Positions 36,236 through 48,660 of a stretch of DNA of 64,000 bases are shown in pieces. The notes beneath the pieces were generated by a model that saw only the letters and a list, made by a program, of their open reading frames with translations, made no database searches and was not told the DNA's origin. Source of the DNA: Delphinapterus leucas (taxonomy: Eukaryota; Chordata; Mammalia; Artiodactyla; Monodontidae); assembly GCF_002288925.2 (NCBI RefSeq), contig NW_022098036.1, forward strand, positions 45,703,847 through 45,767,846, in the 5' to 3' direction. Numbering within the stretch: the stretch's first letter is position 1; every line of letters starts with the position of its first letter. The position numbers and the translations under genes are program-made.

Positions 36236-36826
36236 TGTAAGAGCATCATTTAGTAAAACAAAGAATACACCTTATATTGCAGTAAAGTCTTATTATAGTG
36301 TTGTCCTCTGGGGACAAGGCAAAACCTGTGGCCAGGTGTCACCTGTGACTGGGATGATCTGCCATCTTATCCTTTTCTCCAGGTCCAGCGTGGACCCTCA
36401 ATAGCTCTCCTCCTTGGTGATGTTTCACTGCCTGTCTCTTATGAATCAGAGGGCATGAGGACCTGCTGAGGTCAGCTTCAGCCATCTCCCTGTTGCCCTG
36501 AGCTCCTACAGCAGTGTGGGGCACTTAGTGGGTGCTTCGTAAATAGTTGCTAAGTGCTATGGTCCTTGTCGTTCTGGGTCCTTCTCTGCCAATTAAAATG
36601 AGCTAAGTCTATGGGTCTTGGTTCCTCCTTTTAATCCTGCCCTGACCTTCAAGATCTAAATTATACCCTACTTGGCTCCCTCTTGAGAGAACAGATTCAG
36701 CCAGGAGAGTCTTCTTGCTGTGATTCTTTAGGTTGGACAACACGTCGCTGTGTGTATGAAGTGGAATGCAGCCTACAGCACCCCAGATCCACAAGATAAT
36801 GGGTCCTTGCTGTGTTTCAACTTGTG

Positions 36827-36900
36827 TTCTCTTTTTCTTCCCTCCCTCCCTCCCTCCTTCCCTCCCTCCCTCCCTCCTTCCCTCCCTCCCTTCCTCCCTT
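36827..36900. repeat. 74-base uninterrupted pyrimidine tract (CCCT/CCTTCC)n
   Basis: Every base from 36827 to 36900 is C or T, organised as CCTCCCTCC units with mirror symmetry. Such tracts can form triplex DNA; the opposite strand is pure purine. Confidence 0.95.
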
Positions 36901-39900
36901 GTTGTTGTCCTGTAATTCCCAGGCTCACAGCAGAGCACAGTCATCTAAGGAGACCTGCCACAAAGAGTGAAAATGTGTGCAGTGCCCTGAAGCGGCCATG
37001 TGTTTTTGGAGGAGGTGAATCACCTTCTGTTCTCCTGGAATTATTGATTTCACAGTGAAGTTTTGCTGCCACAGAGCTGTGGGTAGAATGTAAAGTTATT
37101 GCCATCTCTGGAACTCCTCTTTGATTTCCCCTGCTTGCTGGAATAACAGTGGGGTTCTGGCAGTCCTCAGGTAGAACATGGAGAGGCCAGAACAGAGCTG
37201 TTCATGCTGATAAGAGACTAATCTTATGCCTTTGCTGATAGTAGTCTATTTATAAAAAAACAAACCCCAAATAACTGTAATTTTGTACTTCCATCCAACA
37301 ATATCCAGTAGAGAGGAAAAAGCTGGGAAGACTTGGATTGGGCCCAGAGGTTATTAGTTTTAAATGAACGGAATAGAAGCTCCTCCCCCTTTGTAATATT
37401 TCTCTGCACATAAGAAAAAGCACTCCCTACTCTCCTCCTCTGAAAGGGAGAAAAATATTTTGTTCAAGGTTCTTGGTTGGCAGTAGGGCTGGGGGACAGG
37501 CAAGAGAGACAGAGAAGATAAATGCTTTTCTTTTTTCTCCTTTGGTGATGGGAGTTTATGAAAAAGTAGAATGTCCATGCTTCCATGCTTTTAGGGAGCT
37601 CAAATTTGTAGCTCTGACATCATATAGCCGTGGAATTAAGATCTTACCTTATACATCTTACATCCTCTAACCTGCCAAGTGTTTCCCAGGGTAGAAAGTG
37701 GTGACAGAACTGGGCTCTCCCAGAACTGCAGGGAAATTCCACAGCCACCAACAAAAACTTGTGTCATCCTTGCTTTTTCTGGTTGGCCTTCCAGCCCAGA
37801 CACAGTTCCAGAGGTATCTCCTATGCCTTGGGCTCTGAACTAACATACCTACTACTTTTGCTTTGTTTTATCACAGGTTGAGGGGAAAAAAGGAGCGAGG
37901 CTGAAAACATGCTAAAACATGAGGTCAGCTCTAAAGATATAGAGCTTAAGAAACGATGGAAGAGAAAAAAGGAAGCACTCTAGGGTGCTTTGGTTAAGGC
38001 AGCTGTGTAGATAAAAAAAAAAAGTGGCCATGAGGTAGCTTTGGGAGCTGGAAAAAGAGACTTCCGAAACCAATGAAGTGAGAAAGTTAGTATCTGAGTG
38101 GATGTTGGTCCTACAGCATCCTGGGCCACCATAACCCAGTGCCCTTGTCATGTCCCAGGAACGTCACTCACTCTGGATCTGCTGCTGCCCCATTGCCATA
38201 CTCTGTGTATCTCTGATATTCAAATTGGTTACGCGGGGTTTGTGGCGCGTCTTTGGTGGAAAGGGCCAACGACTGGGGTACATAAAATATTATCCATCAT
38301 ATTCACCATGGCTTGAGACCGTATAGTTAGGAGTGGTTGTTCTATGGTCACCATGGTGTTGCTGTTTTAAAGCCTAGTTTAGAGTGCAGGTGCTGTTCTA
38401 TTCATCAGGGATGCGACAAGTTAAAGGGCCGTTAACACTGAGCTGTGTAATGAACAGTTAGTGTGAGTGAATGAAAAGATTACTGAGTAGAGATACAAGC
38501 TATCCAGTTGGGAGGGCTTCAACTGCCGAGTAGTCTGAGAGTTTGCACACATGCATGACTGAGTAGTGACTGTGAACGGGGAAGTTACCAAAGGAGCGTG
38601 AAGGAAGTACCATGGGTGGCAAGGTAGCCCCACATGATGAAGAACCTCAGCATCGATCAACTGGAAGTAACATCCTGAGTGAAACTGAGGTCCATGACAG
38701 CGCACACAGTATCAATCTAAACTGACGTCAGTGTCCAGTCTGCAGTGAGAAATCAGGGATGCAGGACAACAAAAGATGCAGAAGGAAGGGCACATGCCAA
38801 GAAGATGGGCTGGAAGAGCACAGGGAAAGGGGATTTTTGCAAGACTCAGCTGACAATCACCTGTCTGTATCAGAAAACCTTATTTTTAAGCATGCCAGCT
38901 CAAGTCCCAATTGGCGACCCAGAGGCTGCAGTGTGCTGGGAGGAGAACTGTTGCCTCTACTCACGATCTGCTGCATTCGCGTTGACTCACAACGTGGTTG
39001 GGGACTCAGCTAGACAGCACACTAAATACCCAGCAGAATTCCTAAAAGCACCATTGGCCCAGAGAACCCTTTGTTAATAAATATTATAGCACAATCTGTG
39101 TTTATCCAGGGAAGTGTGATAGGGAAGGGAAACTAGCAGGAAAAGAAAATAGAGTTTAAATGCCACGGCAGTTGAAAATATTTATTTTTACGGAAGAGAT
39201 ATAATCCAGACAATTTTCCTCTTGTTTTGAATGACTAAACCCTAAACTTCAAGCACGTGGAGGCCAATGACAATTTTTTTAGGGCAACCAAGATGAGGAA
39301 AAGCAGCCTCTGTGTACACACACCAAAGGGCCATGGGGCCCGCGTCCACATTACAATCAGGGCCTCCCTGTGTGGTCATTGTGGCCCCCGACACACTTAG
39401 GCAGATCATCAAGTACAAAAAAGCTTTTAGCTTTTCTCTAGACAATCTATAGTTTCCAAGAGGCCTTGGGAGAAGCTTGGAAAGGAACAGGATCAAAATT
39501 CAGATGAAGGAGCAGAGGTGCAATTACCACAAGCTATTATTAGAGCAGCTGGCGAAACATCTTTCTGTAAACCAGGGAGTCTTCCTCTTATGCCCTCCTC
39601 TTTGGCCCTGAATCTAAATCGAGGAACCAGCATTATGTGGTTGAATCCCTGCTCTGGTTGGGTGGGAGGGTTTCAGGCAAACCCTTGTCCTTTTCTTTTA
39701 TCTTTTTATTTTAAAGTAGGGAATAGATACAAGTGGGCACTATTGTGAAGAGTAGGTAGGTGGTCCATGGCTCTGACATACCAGCCTTGCCAGCTGTGGT
39801 GTGGGAAAGTAGGCAATTAATAAAACCTTTGCGGCAGCTCCTGTGACCACAAGGGATGATATTGCCTCCATTTAGCATGTTTAAATTTAAGTATTCACCT

Positions 39901-40034
39901 CATGTCAAAGTATGTAGCTGTGTTCTCGCATCTGAGGTTGTTCATTTGGAAATACAGAAGGATGAGGCATTATTTCTTTAAATAAAATATTCATTACCAT
40001 CTGTGTCTCAGTGATCCCTAAAGCAGAAATTCAA
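36901..40034. other. Spacer, no feature recognised
   Basis: Unique-looking sequence. The 110-codon frame at 38745-39077 has no recognisable domain. No V exon, leader or recombination signal was seen. Confidence 0.4.
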
Positions 40035-40190
40035 TTCACACATTAAATTCAATAATCATATATTAAACACTTACTATGCAACACCCTGTGGAAACTGAAG
40101 ATGAAACAGACTAAGAATTCCTGCCCTCAAGGGGTTTATAAATTAGGAGGAACATAAAGGAGGTATCCAAACAATCATGTGAAAAGAGAG
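40035..40190 (+). repeat. L2-like fragment, member 1 of a local duplicate pair
   Basis: ATTAAACACTTACTATGCA followed by CAACACCCTGTGGAAACTGA and AAGGGGTTTATAAATTAGGA; the same text recurs at 41210-41330. Confidence 0.75.
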
Positions 40191-40572
40191 AAAACATGAA
40201 ATGACTCAAGAGAGGTAACTGCAGAGAAAAAAATAATTTTTTTTTTAAAAAAAGAGAGAGGTAAGTGCTAACGTGGTTCACTTGGGGATCATATCCTCAG
40301 AGGCGAGCTTTGCACTGGAGATATAAATTTGGGAGTCCTGAGCACATATGTGGAATTCAACTCTGTGAGCATGAATGAGATCACCTAGGAGAAGATACAA
40401 AAGGGAAAAGGGACCTAGGCAAGGGCCCTGGGTGCTCTATATTTAGAAGCTAGATAGAAGAAGAGCCAGCAAGGGGACTGAGAAGGAGAGGCCAGCGATG
40501 TACAGGAAAATTAGTAAAGTATAGCATCATAGAAGCTAAGCATGGAAAAGCATTTCAAGAAGGAATGGGTGG

Positions 40573-40780
40573 GGCTTCCCTGGTGGCGCAGTGGTTGAGA
40601 GTCCACCTGCCGATGTAGGGGACACGGGTTCGTGCCCCAGTCTGGGAATATCCCACATGCCGCGGAGCGGCTGGGCCCGTGAGCCATGGCCGCTGAGCCT
40701 GCGCGTCCGCAGCCTGTGGTCCTCAACGGGAGAGGCCACAACAGTGAGAGGCCCGCGAAAAAAAAAAAAAAAAAAAAGAA
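40573..40780 (+). mobile_element. CHR-2-type cetacean SINE
   Basis: Complete head to A tail, flanked by GAAGGAA(T/C)GGGTGG at 40559-40572 and 40781-40794. Confidence 0.94.
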
Positions 40781-41209
40781 GAAGGAACGGGTGGCTAGTG
40801 GTGCAGTACACTGCTGAGAGGTCGTATAACTGTCGGCTATTTATTCCTGTGTTTGTTTTATGTCTGTCTCCTCTTAAGGAGGGCAGGCCCGCTGTTTATC
40901 TTGCTCGCACATGTACTCAGTGTCTGGCGTGGTACTTGGCACAGAGTAGGACTCAAGATATATTTGTTTCATTAAGGAAGGAAGAATTAAAGCCAGTCTG
41001 AGGTGTTTGTATTTAATTAAGTAGGCAAAAAATAGTGTCTGAATAGCATCTTCAGATTCCTAACATGGAGTGTGATCTTAGCAAAAATGCAAGCCTCCTT
41101 TTGAAGGCCTGTACAGACCCGCTGGCCTCATGCATACCTCCTCTCATCATCATTAGGTGTCTTCCAATCTGGATGCACAAGAACAAGAAAACAGCAAGAA
41201 TCCATTGGG

Positions 41210-41330
41210 TGATTCATATACTAAACATGCAACACCCTGTGGAAACTGAAGATGAAACACTAAGAATTCTGCCCACAAGGGGTTTATAAATTAGGAGGAG
41301 CATAAAGGAAGTATCCCAGCAACCATGGAA
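41210..41330 (+). repeat. L2-like fragment, member 2 of the local duplicate pair
   Basis: About 110 bp closely matching 40060-40180, 1.15 kb downstream in the same orientation, with small deletions. It shares the unusual CAACACCCTGTGGAAACTGA junction. Confidence 0.75.
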
Positions 41331-41869
41331 AAAGAATCATAATCCTGAGAGCAGTGTTAGCCGCTAGAATCTCACGAGATATTAATGGTTGTGCCCTTAT
41401 AGAAAGAAGTCTCTGAACCCAATTCTGGGCTAAGTAGGTATATTTACAGCAGGAGTTCTCAGAGCACGTAATATGCTAATAAAGAATTGTGAATATTAAG
41501 AGAGATCTATTAAGGTAGAGCATTTGCCAAACTTATTTGACCATGGAATCCTTTTTAATTGCTTAATAACTGTTAACATTTTAAGAGACAGTGACATTAT
41601 GAAGAACAATTTGGCAAGTGTCACTTCTGAGTTTTTCTGAGAAGAAAAAAAAATCATATCAAATTCCTTTTTAGTTGACATGGGGAGAAACTCTCCATGT
41701 TGGATACAAATTACATGGGTGGAGTCAAAGAGTATGATAGGTTGTATCATTATTATTCTCAAGTATTTGATCCTACCTTTTATATGAGAGGATTATCAAT
41801 CCCTGCCACTGCTTCATGTCCTGCCAGTGTCTTCTGTGGGAGGGGCATGAGTCCCTTCCCAGCTGATTT

Positions 41870-42195
41870 TGAGTGTGGTCATGGAAAGGCTTTAGTCAGT
41901 GAACATAGGTGGACATGATGTATGCCATGTCTGAGCAGATGCTCTAAGGAGCACTCTGAGTTTCTATCAGCAGCTCTCTTGTTCTTCTTCCTCTGTCATG
42001 AGAACAGTGTGTCCCAAATAGTGAGTTATCTTTCAGTCTGGTTTCTGGAATGGGAAGACTCAGAGAGCAGAACTTAGCAGACACCTTGTAGCCATCGACT
42101 TGTAGTAAAAGCAGGAGCAAAAAGTAAATGTTCGTTGTTTAAGCTATTGAGATATTGGTGCTGTTTGTTACTGCAGCAGAGTTGACTAATACAAA
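41870..42195 (+). repeat. MaLR-type LTR fragment
   Basis: 3' portion recognisable from AAATGTTCGTTGTTTAAGC to the terminal GCAGCAGAGTTGACTAATACA stretch (abridged). The left edge is uncertain and may reach 41690. Confidence 0.55.
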
Positions 42196-42655
42196 GAGGG
42201 AAATATGGAAGGCTGTTATAAACATGACAGTTTCTTTCCAGAGCTCCCAGAAGAGATACAACCCTGGAGGAGAAGCAGAAAACAGAATGGCTTAGTTTGT
42301 AGCTGAATTTTTTACACTTCACAGGAGAAAAGTTGAATTTTTGTTCTGATGAAAAACAACTTCATGAAAGAAGAAAACTACATCAGCTTAGATAAAGATT
42401 TGTAGACTTAGTGAAGACTGTAGATGCTGGCATATCCGAGAAGAAATCTCAATATTTCAAGCTGAATGAAATCAAAGGACACACAGAAGTGGAACTTGAT
42501 AACCAGTCCCACTGGCACTACTTGCCTCCCTGTAGAGCACATTACTTTCTTAATTGTCTCTTCAGATTTCCTCACAGTTCCCATTAACAGGATGGGAAGA
42601 GGTCAGTGCCCCACAGCACCAAATTCTGGAAAATCCCAGAGGTTTGGGAGGGATC

Positions 42656-42885
42656 TTTTTTTTTTTTTTTTTTTTTTTGGTTAGTATGCCGCCCCCTGTC
42701 GTTGCCTGGCTCTCCCGTCTCGGTCNNNNNNNNNNNNNNNNNNNNNNNNNNNNNNNNNNNNNNNNNNNNNNNNNNNNNNNNNNNNNNNNNNNNNNNNNNN
42801 NNNNNNNNNNNNNNNNNNNNNNNNNGAACCCGCGTCCCCTGCATCGGCAGGCGGACTCTCAACCACAGCGCCACCAGGGAAGCCC
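42656..42885 (-). mobile_element. CHR-2-type cetacean SINE containing an assembly gap
   Basis: T-rich tail at 42655-42679, SINE body to AGCCC at 42885 in reverse orientation. The middle is replaced by Ns. Confidence 0.88.
42726..42825. other. Assembly gap, 100 N
   Basis: Exactly 100 undetermined bases inside a SINE. The round number suggests a placeholder of unknown true size. Confidence 0.99.
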
Positions 42886-43235
42886 GGGAGGCCTCTTTAA
42901 TAAGAACAAAAAGTTAAAGGGAGTGACCATTATCCTAGGAAATAATGTTCTTCTTTCCCTCTCCCCTTCCTCTTTGCTCTTCTTAATTCTTTATCTCCTA
43001 AACCCATACCACTCCCATTTAGCTGGTCTATTTTGTGGTGTGCACAGTAGCAGCACTTTGGAAATCTCTAAGCTGTGTTTGGCAGGGAATTTGCTACATC
43101 TGTGGTTAAAGAGCCCCAGTGAAATCTCTGATAGACATTAGTTTCCCCACAAAAAGACTGATTTGTTTAGTCTAGGTTCAGTATTTTTCCATTTTCAGTA
43201 TGTTTGTTTGTTTAAATTGAAGACATCATATAGCC

Positions 43236-43277
43236 AAATGTGTGTGTGTGTATGTGTGTGCGTGTGCATATGTGTAT
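43236..43277. repeat. TG dinucleotide microsatellite
   Basis: Interrupted TG/CA run of about 40 bp with A and C interruptions. Confidence 0.85.
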
Positions 43278-44059
43278 TTAACTATCAAGGAGTCTCATCT
43301 TCCTTCCTGGGTCATCTTCAGGAGCCTCCAAGCATATATTACCCCAGGGAAGCAAGTGTTTTCTCTGTTAGGAGCTCACATCACTTCCTATGAGAAGCCG
43401 TCCCCAGCTCTAGGCCATCACTTCCGTCTCTATGTTCTCACAGCTGTGCACTCTTTCGTCTGTTAATGTCTCTATTTCCTTGTCTGTTTCTATCAGTAGA
43501 AAGAGCACCTTGAGGACAGGAATTGAGCCTTGGCGGTTTCTATAGCTCATCATGTGGCACAACACCAGGAATATTGTACGTGCTCAGTACATATTTGAGG
43601 GATGAGGGTATCTATCCCCATAATTATAAACTTGTGTATTTTAATAATATAGCTACTGAAAATACCCACCCCAAATCCAAAACACCAAAAGGGCTCATCG
43701 TAAGCCCAGCCAGGAGTCACTGACAAAATAATCATCATATTGACCCCTCTGATTTCCTCATAGCTGGCCAGTTTCTCTGAGCAGGATTTGCTTACCTGTA
43801 CCAGATCCCTATGTGGGAACTGGCTCAAATCTACAGAGGATCCTTTGACCCTCTCAGTTGTCCTGTGTGCCCCCAAATGGGCTCTTGAGTATGTCAGACA
43901 GCTAGAGAATGGGTGGAAACCACTGGTCTCTGAGAACATTTGATCTCCAGATCAGGGTGACTCTGGTGTCTTCAAGCTCACTTAAAAGTGAGAATATAGC
44001 AAGGCTTGGGACCCAGCTGCAGCCCAGAGTCAGGGATGATCACCAGATTCTGGAAAATT

Positions 44060-44840
44060 CTGGAATCTAGGAGAGTCATTCAATCATTCAGAGAAATATA
44101 TTTATGCAATTCATCAGGTTTAAGATAAGTAAAAGCAGATAGAGTCCTTGGTCTCTCAGAGCTTACAAACTAATGAGAAATTAGACATTAATCAAATTAA
44201 TGAAATATATTACAAACTGAAATATGAATGCATACTTAAAACCCCAAATCTGAACTTGCTGGGACATCTCAAGACATCTATGAAGAATTGGTGTGTAAAT
44301 TTTGATCCAAAAGATGAGTAGGAATTAAATAAGTGATGAGGAAACAGAAGAAGTATTCCATAGGGAGGGAACAATATGTGCAAAGGCCCTGAGGTGAGAG
44401 GGTACCTGGTGCATTTAAGCAACTGGAAGAAGGCCTGTTTGACAGGAACTTGGGAAATGAGGGAGAGAGGGGTGAGAGGTATTGGCAGTGGAGGTGAAAA
44501 GAGGTCAGAATGTGCAGGGTCTTAGAGGCAACTTTAAGGATTTGTCTTTTGCTTATAAGCAGTGGGAAGTCACTGAAGGATTTTTAATCAGAGGTATGAC
44601 ATGATCATAATTGTATTTTGAAGATCACTTTGGCTACTGTGGGGAGGAATGTATTGGAAGGTCCTAGAGACCAGCTAGCTCATTCAAAAAGCTAATGAAA
44701 TGATTCAAAGGAGAACATGGTAGCTTGGACCAAGGTGTTAGTGGTGGAGGATGGAGAGAAGTGCATGGATTTGAGATGATATATAAGATAGGAAACCTTG
44801 GGAAAGGATCATATTTAAAAGGAATATTTTGACTTAAGTC
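44060..44840 (+). repeat. L2 LINE 3' region
   Basis: Classic L2 order: AACAATATGTGCAAAGGCCC, then GGTCAGAATGTGCAGGGTCT, then GGTATGACATGATCATAATT, then ATTTTGAAGATCACTTTGGC. Coding capacity is lost. Confidence 0.7.
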
Positions 44841-44988
44841 TTGGAGTTGAGCTGAAGTAACTTTGAAGCATTTAAGTGGATATGGTAAACAATCAAGTCG
44901 ATACACAGATATTCATGTATTTGTACATGCTAATCACAGTATTGAGAATTGTATGGAACAGAAAAGTATATTGAACTTGGATTCTTTT

Positions 44989-45194
44989 TTTTTTTTTTTT
45001 TTGCGGTGCGCGGGCCTCTCACTGCTGTGGCCTCTCCCGTTGCGGAGCACAGGCTCCGGACGTGCAGGCTCAGCAGCCATGGCTCACGGGCCCTGCCGCT
45101 CTGCGGCGTGTGGGATCTTCCCGGACCGGGGCACGAACCCGTGTCCCCTGCATCAGCAGGCGGACTCTCAACCACTGCGCCACCAGGGAAGCCC
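44989..45194 (-). mobile_element. CHR-2-type cetacean SINE
   Basis: Reverse oriented with a perfect 17-bp target-site duplication TGAACTTGGATTCTTTT at 44972-44988 and 45195-45211. Confidence 0.96.
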
Positions 45195-45211
45195 TGAACT
45201 TGGATTCTTTT

Positions 45212-46989
45212 CTTGAAGGAGTTCAAAATTATGAAATAGTCATGAGGAATGGTTGAGGATATTTGGTATAAAGAAATGAGGGCTTGGAGGTTGAATATGA
45301 TAGCTGTCTTCAAATATTTAAAAATATAAGGGTAGAACTTAAGTGTGTGTTGCTCCAGAATGCATAACAAACACCAACATGTGAAGTTACAGGGAAGCAG
45401 ACTTCGATCTGGTATAAAAAGTGATTTTTTAATATCAGAACTATCATTGAAAATACTTGAGACTGAATGATCCTTTATTCAATCAATATTTAATGAACAT
45501 GTAAATTGAATGGAGGGATTCCTGCTTGACCTTTAAGATCCCTTCTGGTTTCAAATTCAATGATTCTAATTTTCTGTTTAAACTCTTAATTGTTCAGAAT
45601 GAAGGTCACAACTTGGATTTCCTTGAGTCCACTTCCTTACTTGGACCCGTCCTATATCCTCCCTGGGCACTTTCAGGATGCTGTAATGAGTCGTTTCTTC
45701 AAGGCTGTGACACCTTATGATAGAAACGACATTCTCTTCCTTGGTTTGATACAGAGGAAGAAGTGTACTCTGATTCCCTTCTTTTCTTATGCCTCTCACT
45801 CCTTACCACGATAACACGATGCTGAATGCCTTGTTTGTAAGTGCAGCCGATTGATGGCACTGTTCCTGGACACAAGGTACCTTCTTGCTCCCTTTGAACA
45901 ATCATATCTTCCATTTCTAGCCACACAGGATGCCTAGGGACTCCTTTGCTTGGGAGCCTGGTGGAAGTGTCATGCTTATATTGCCATGCCCTGACAGTTG
46001 ACCTCAAAGACTTTTTCAGAGGATGGGCAGACACTCTCGGATTTCTCTTCACTGCTCTGAACTCTTTCAAGTGAGCCCTTTTCATGCTGAATAAAAATCA
46101 CAGAAAGGAGGATAATGAGAAGAACAATAATATGAATTTATTCAACCCTCAATTCCCTTTACAAATGCAGTGGGGAAGAGCAGGGACAATACAAAAATAT
46201 TTGCTGACTTTTATATCATTCACATGGCTCTGGGATTTCTGCAGAAACACTTGGTCCATGTCCACACTATACCAGAGCGTTTGGTGGCCCTATCTCCACC
46301 CAAGTCTGAGGCTTCAGGTATTATGTAAAAGACTTTCTTATCTACCTCCTGGTAAGCTCAGGGAATTTCTCCAGGTATTTAATTTTAATTCTTGTTTGGT
46401 TTCTTTTTTCATTGTTTTGTGCTCAGACTCTCTCAGATTGTTATGCGGCAGTCTGGTTGCTTTCCCCCCAAATGTCCCTCTTCCTTGCCTCCAGGCTCTG
46501 TTTTTCCCCATCTCAGGTTCCGAGTGGCCTCAGCCCAACATGGGCCAGAACTTCATGCTCTCATCCATTCTGCGGGAGGAATGGACAACTAGAGACACAC
46601 TTTTATCTCCTGTCCCTTTTCTTCCCAATCAGACTTAATCAGACACTAATGACTCATGGGTTTTTTTCTGGTTTGATCTTGAGTTGAAGGTGTGTAGCAC
46701 AAGGGTTGCAGTGGATAATCCAGGAAGGTCGCCATGGTGTGGTAAAGAGTACACTGACTCAATAAATATTAATTTATTTCCTAATCTGCTTGTGGATGAA
46801 TGAGAAGTGGACATACCTAGAATTTATGTAATGCCTCCTTCCAAGGAACATACAAGGACACAATAGCACCTCAATGAGACTATTTATTATATCAGTAACA
46901 CAAATAATCTGTAACCTGATTTGTGGATGACTGATTGCTTATTGTGAGTCTCACACCTGGCTGCACATCAGAGTCCCTTCAGGAGCTTT
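45212..46989. other. Spacer with two head-to-head open frames of unknown status
   Basis: The longest gap-free open frame in the window (46084-46638, plus strand, 184 codons) and a 128-codon frame on the minus strand (45699-46085) begin within two bases of each other in opposite directions. Neither has a domain, signal peptide or homology I recognise, and no splice or polyadenylation context supports them. Chance is the default reading. Confidence 0.35.
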
Positions 46990-47348
46990 ATTTATTTATT
47001 TATTTAAAGTTATTTATCTATTTTTGGCTACACTGGGTCTTCGTTGCCGCGTGCGGCCTTCCTCTAGTTGCAGCGAGCAGGGGCTACTGTTCGTTGCGGT
47101 GCGCAGGCTTCTCATTGCGGTGGCTTCTCTTGTTGAGAAGCACAGTCTCTAGGCACGTGGGCTTCAGTAGTTGTGGCTCGTGGGCTCAGTAGTTGTGGCT
47201 CGCGGGCTCTAGAGCACAGGCTCAGTAGTTGTGGCGCACGGGCTTAGTTGCTCTGCGGCAAGTGGGATCTTCCCAGACCAGGGATCAAACCCGTGTCCCC
47301 TGCATTGGCAGGTGGATTCTTAACTACTTTGCCACCAGGGGAGTCCCA
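46990..47348 (-). mobile_element. CHR-1-type SINE
   Basis: Reverse oriented, flanked by AGGAGCTTT at 46981-46989 and 47349-47357. Confidence 0.92.
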
Positions 47349-47452
47349 AGGAGCTTTTTACAAATATAGATTCTTGGGTGACATTTGCAGACAACTGATT
47401 TATATTTCTCTACGTCCATGAAATTTTTCAATAATGATGGGTTCCTAGACCA

Positions 47453-48090
47453 GTGGTTCTCAAACTTTAATATGCATATAACTCATCTAGGGAATCTTAA
47501 TAAAGTGCAGATTCTGATTCAGTAGATCTAGGGTGGTACCTGAGATTCTGCATTCTGACAAACTTCTAGGTGATGCTGATGATGTTGGTCCAGAGACCAC
47601 ATTTGGAATGGCAAGGTCTTAGACCTGAGAGGGGAAGAGGATGGGGTAGGGGAGGGAGGCTGAATTACCTGGGAAGCCAGAGCTCCATGCCCACACCAAT
47701 TCAATCAAAATCTCTGGGGATATATTCCAGACATTGGTATTTTCAGAGTTTCCCCACATAATTCAAATATGCAGCTGGAATTAAGAGCCATTGTTCAAGA
47801 GATTCCTTGATCACATCTAATGCCCATTTCTCTGTAGCCAGGAGGAGACCTCAGGGACACCTTCCTTGTACTAAAAAACCAACAGTTCTTTTTCTGCTTA
47901 TAGCAGAATTTCTCAAACATGTCCTTGGACCACTGCATCATAATTGCCTGGGGTCCTTGTTATAAACACATGTTTTGGGGCCTGCCCCCAGATAGACTGA
48001 ATTAGAATCTTTGTAGCCTGGGCTCAAGAATCTGATTGGAAACAATCTCTCTTAGTGCTTTGCGTGCATAATAAAGTTTGAGAAAAACTG
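47453..48090. repeat. Cluster of MER5-like hAT fragments
   Basis: At least two and perhaps three fragments: 47453-47610 (CAGTGGTTCTCAAACTTTA...GATTCAGTAGATCTAGGG), 47700-47805, and 47905-48085 (GAATTTCTCAAACATGTCC). Confidence 0.6.
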
Positions 48091-48199
48091 GCTTGTAAGA
48101 TAAAATCAAATCTCTTTAGCCTTGTAGCCAGGAGTGTCTAAACAAGTTAGTCTCAACCAGAGTTTCTGAGCTCTCTCTTTCCCTGCTCTACTGCATTAA

Positions 48200-48660
48200 T
48201 CCCCGGTGGTAGGCAGCCTCTAAGATGGCTCCCAATGAGTCCTACCTCCTGGTATTCATGCTCTCATGTAATTTTCTCCCCTTGAGTGTAGACTGCATTT
48301 ATTGACTCATTTCTACTGAATAGGATATGGCAGAAGCGATTAGGTTACCAAAAGACTGTGCGTTCCATCTTGGATGCCCTCTCTCCCTCAAAGCCCTTTC
48401 TGTAGGGAAGTAAGCACCATGCTGTGATGAACCCTGTGGAGATGTCTATGTGAGAACTCAAGGCTTGCCAGCATCCACATGAGTGAGCCTGGAAGTGGAT
48501 CTTCTTCCAACAGATGCTTGAGATGCCTGCAGCCTTATGAGAGACCCTGAGCCAGAGGACCCAGCTAAGACACACCTGGATTCTTGACCCATAGAGACTG
48601 TGAGATACTAAATGTTTTGAGCCTTTCAATGTTGCGGTCATTTATTATATAACAACAGAG
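48200..48660 (+). repeat. MaLR-type (MLT1-like) LTR
   Basis: From GGTAGGCAGCCTCTAAGATGG (abridged) to ACCCATAGAGACTGTGAGAT and ACTAAATGTTTTGAGCC. The right end has decayed. Confidence 0.65.

Noticed and set aside
42554..43141. 195-codon open frame
   Set aside because: It runs through the N gap and a SINE, so the length is an artefact.
44863..45370. Open frames of 117 and 146 codons on both strands
   Set aside because: They are readings of the CHR-2 SINE, whose GC-rich body is open in several frames; the same peptides recur at every SINE copy.
46084..46638. 184-codon open frame as a protein gene
   Set aside because: No recognisable domain, no exon signals and no expected neighbour; listed only as spacer.
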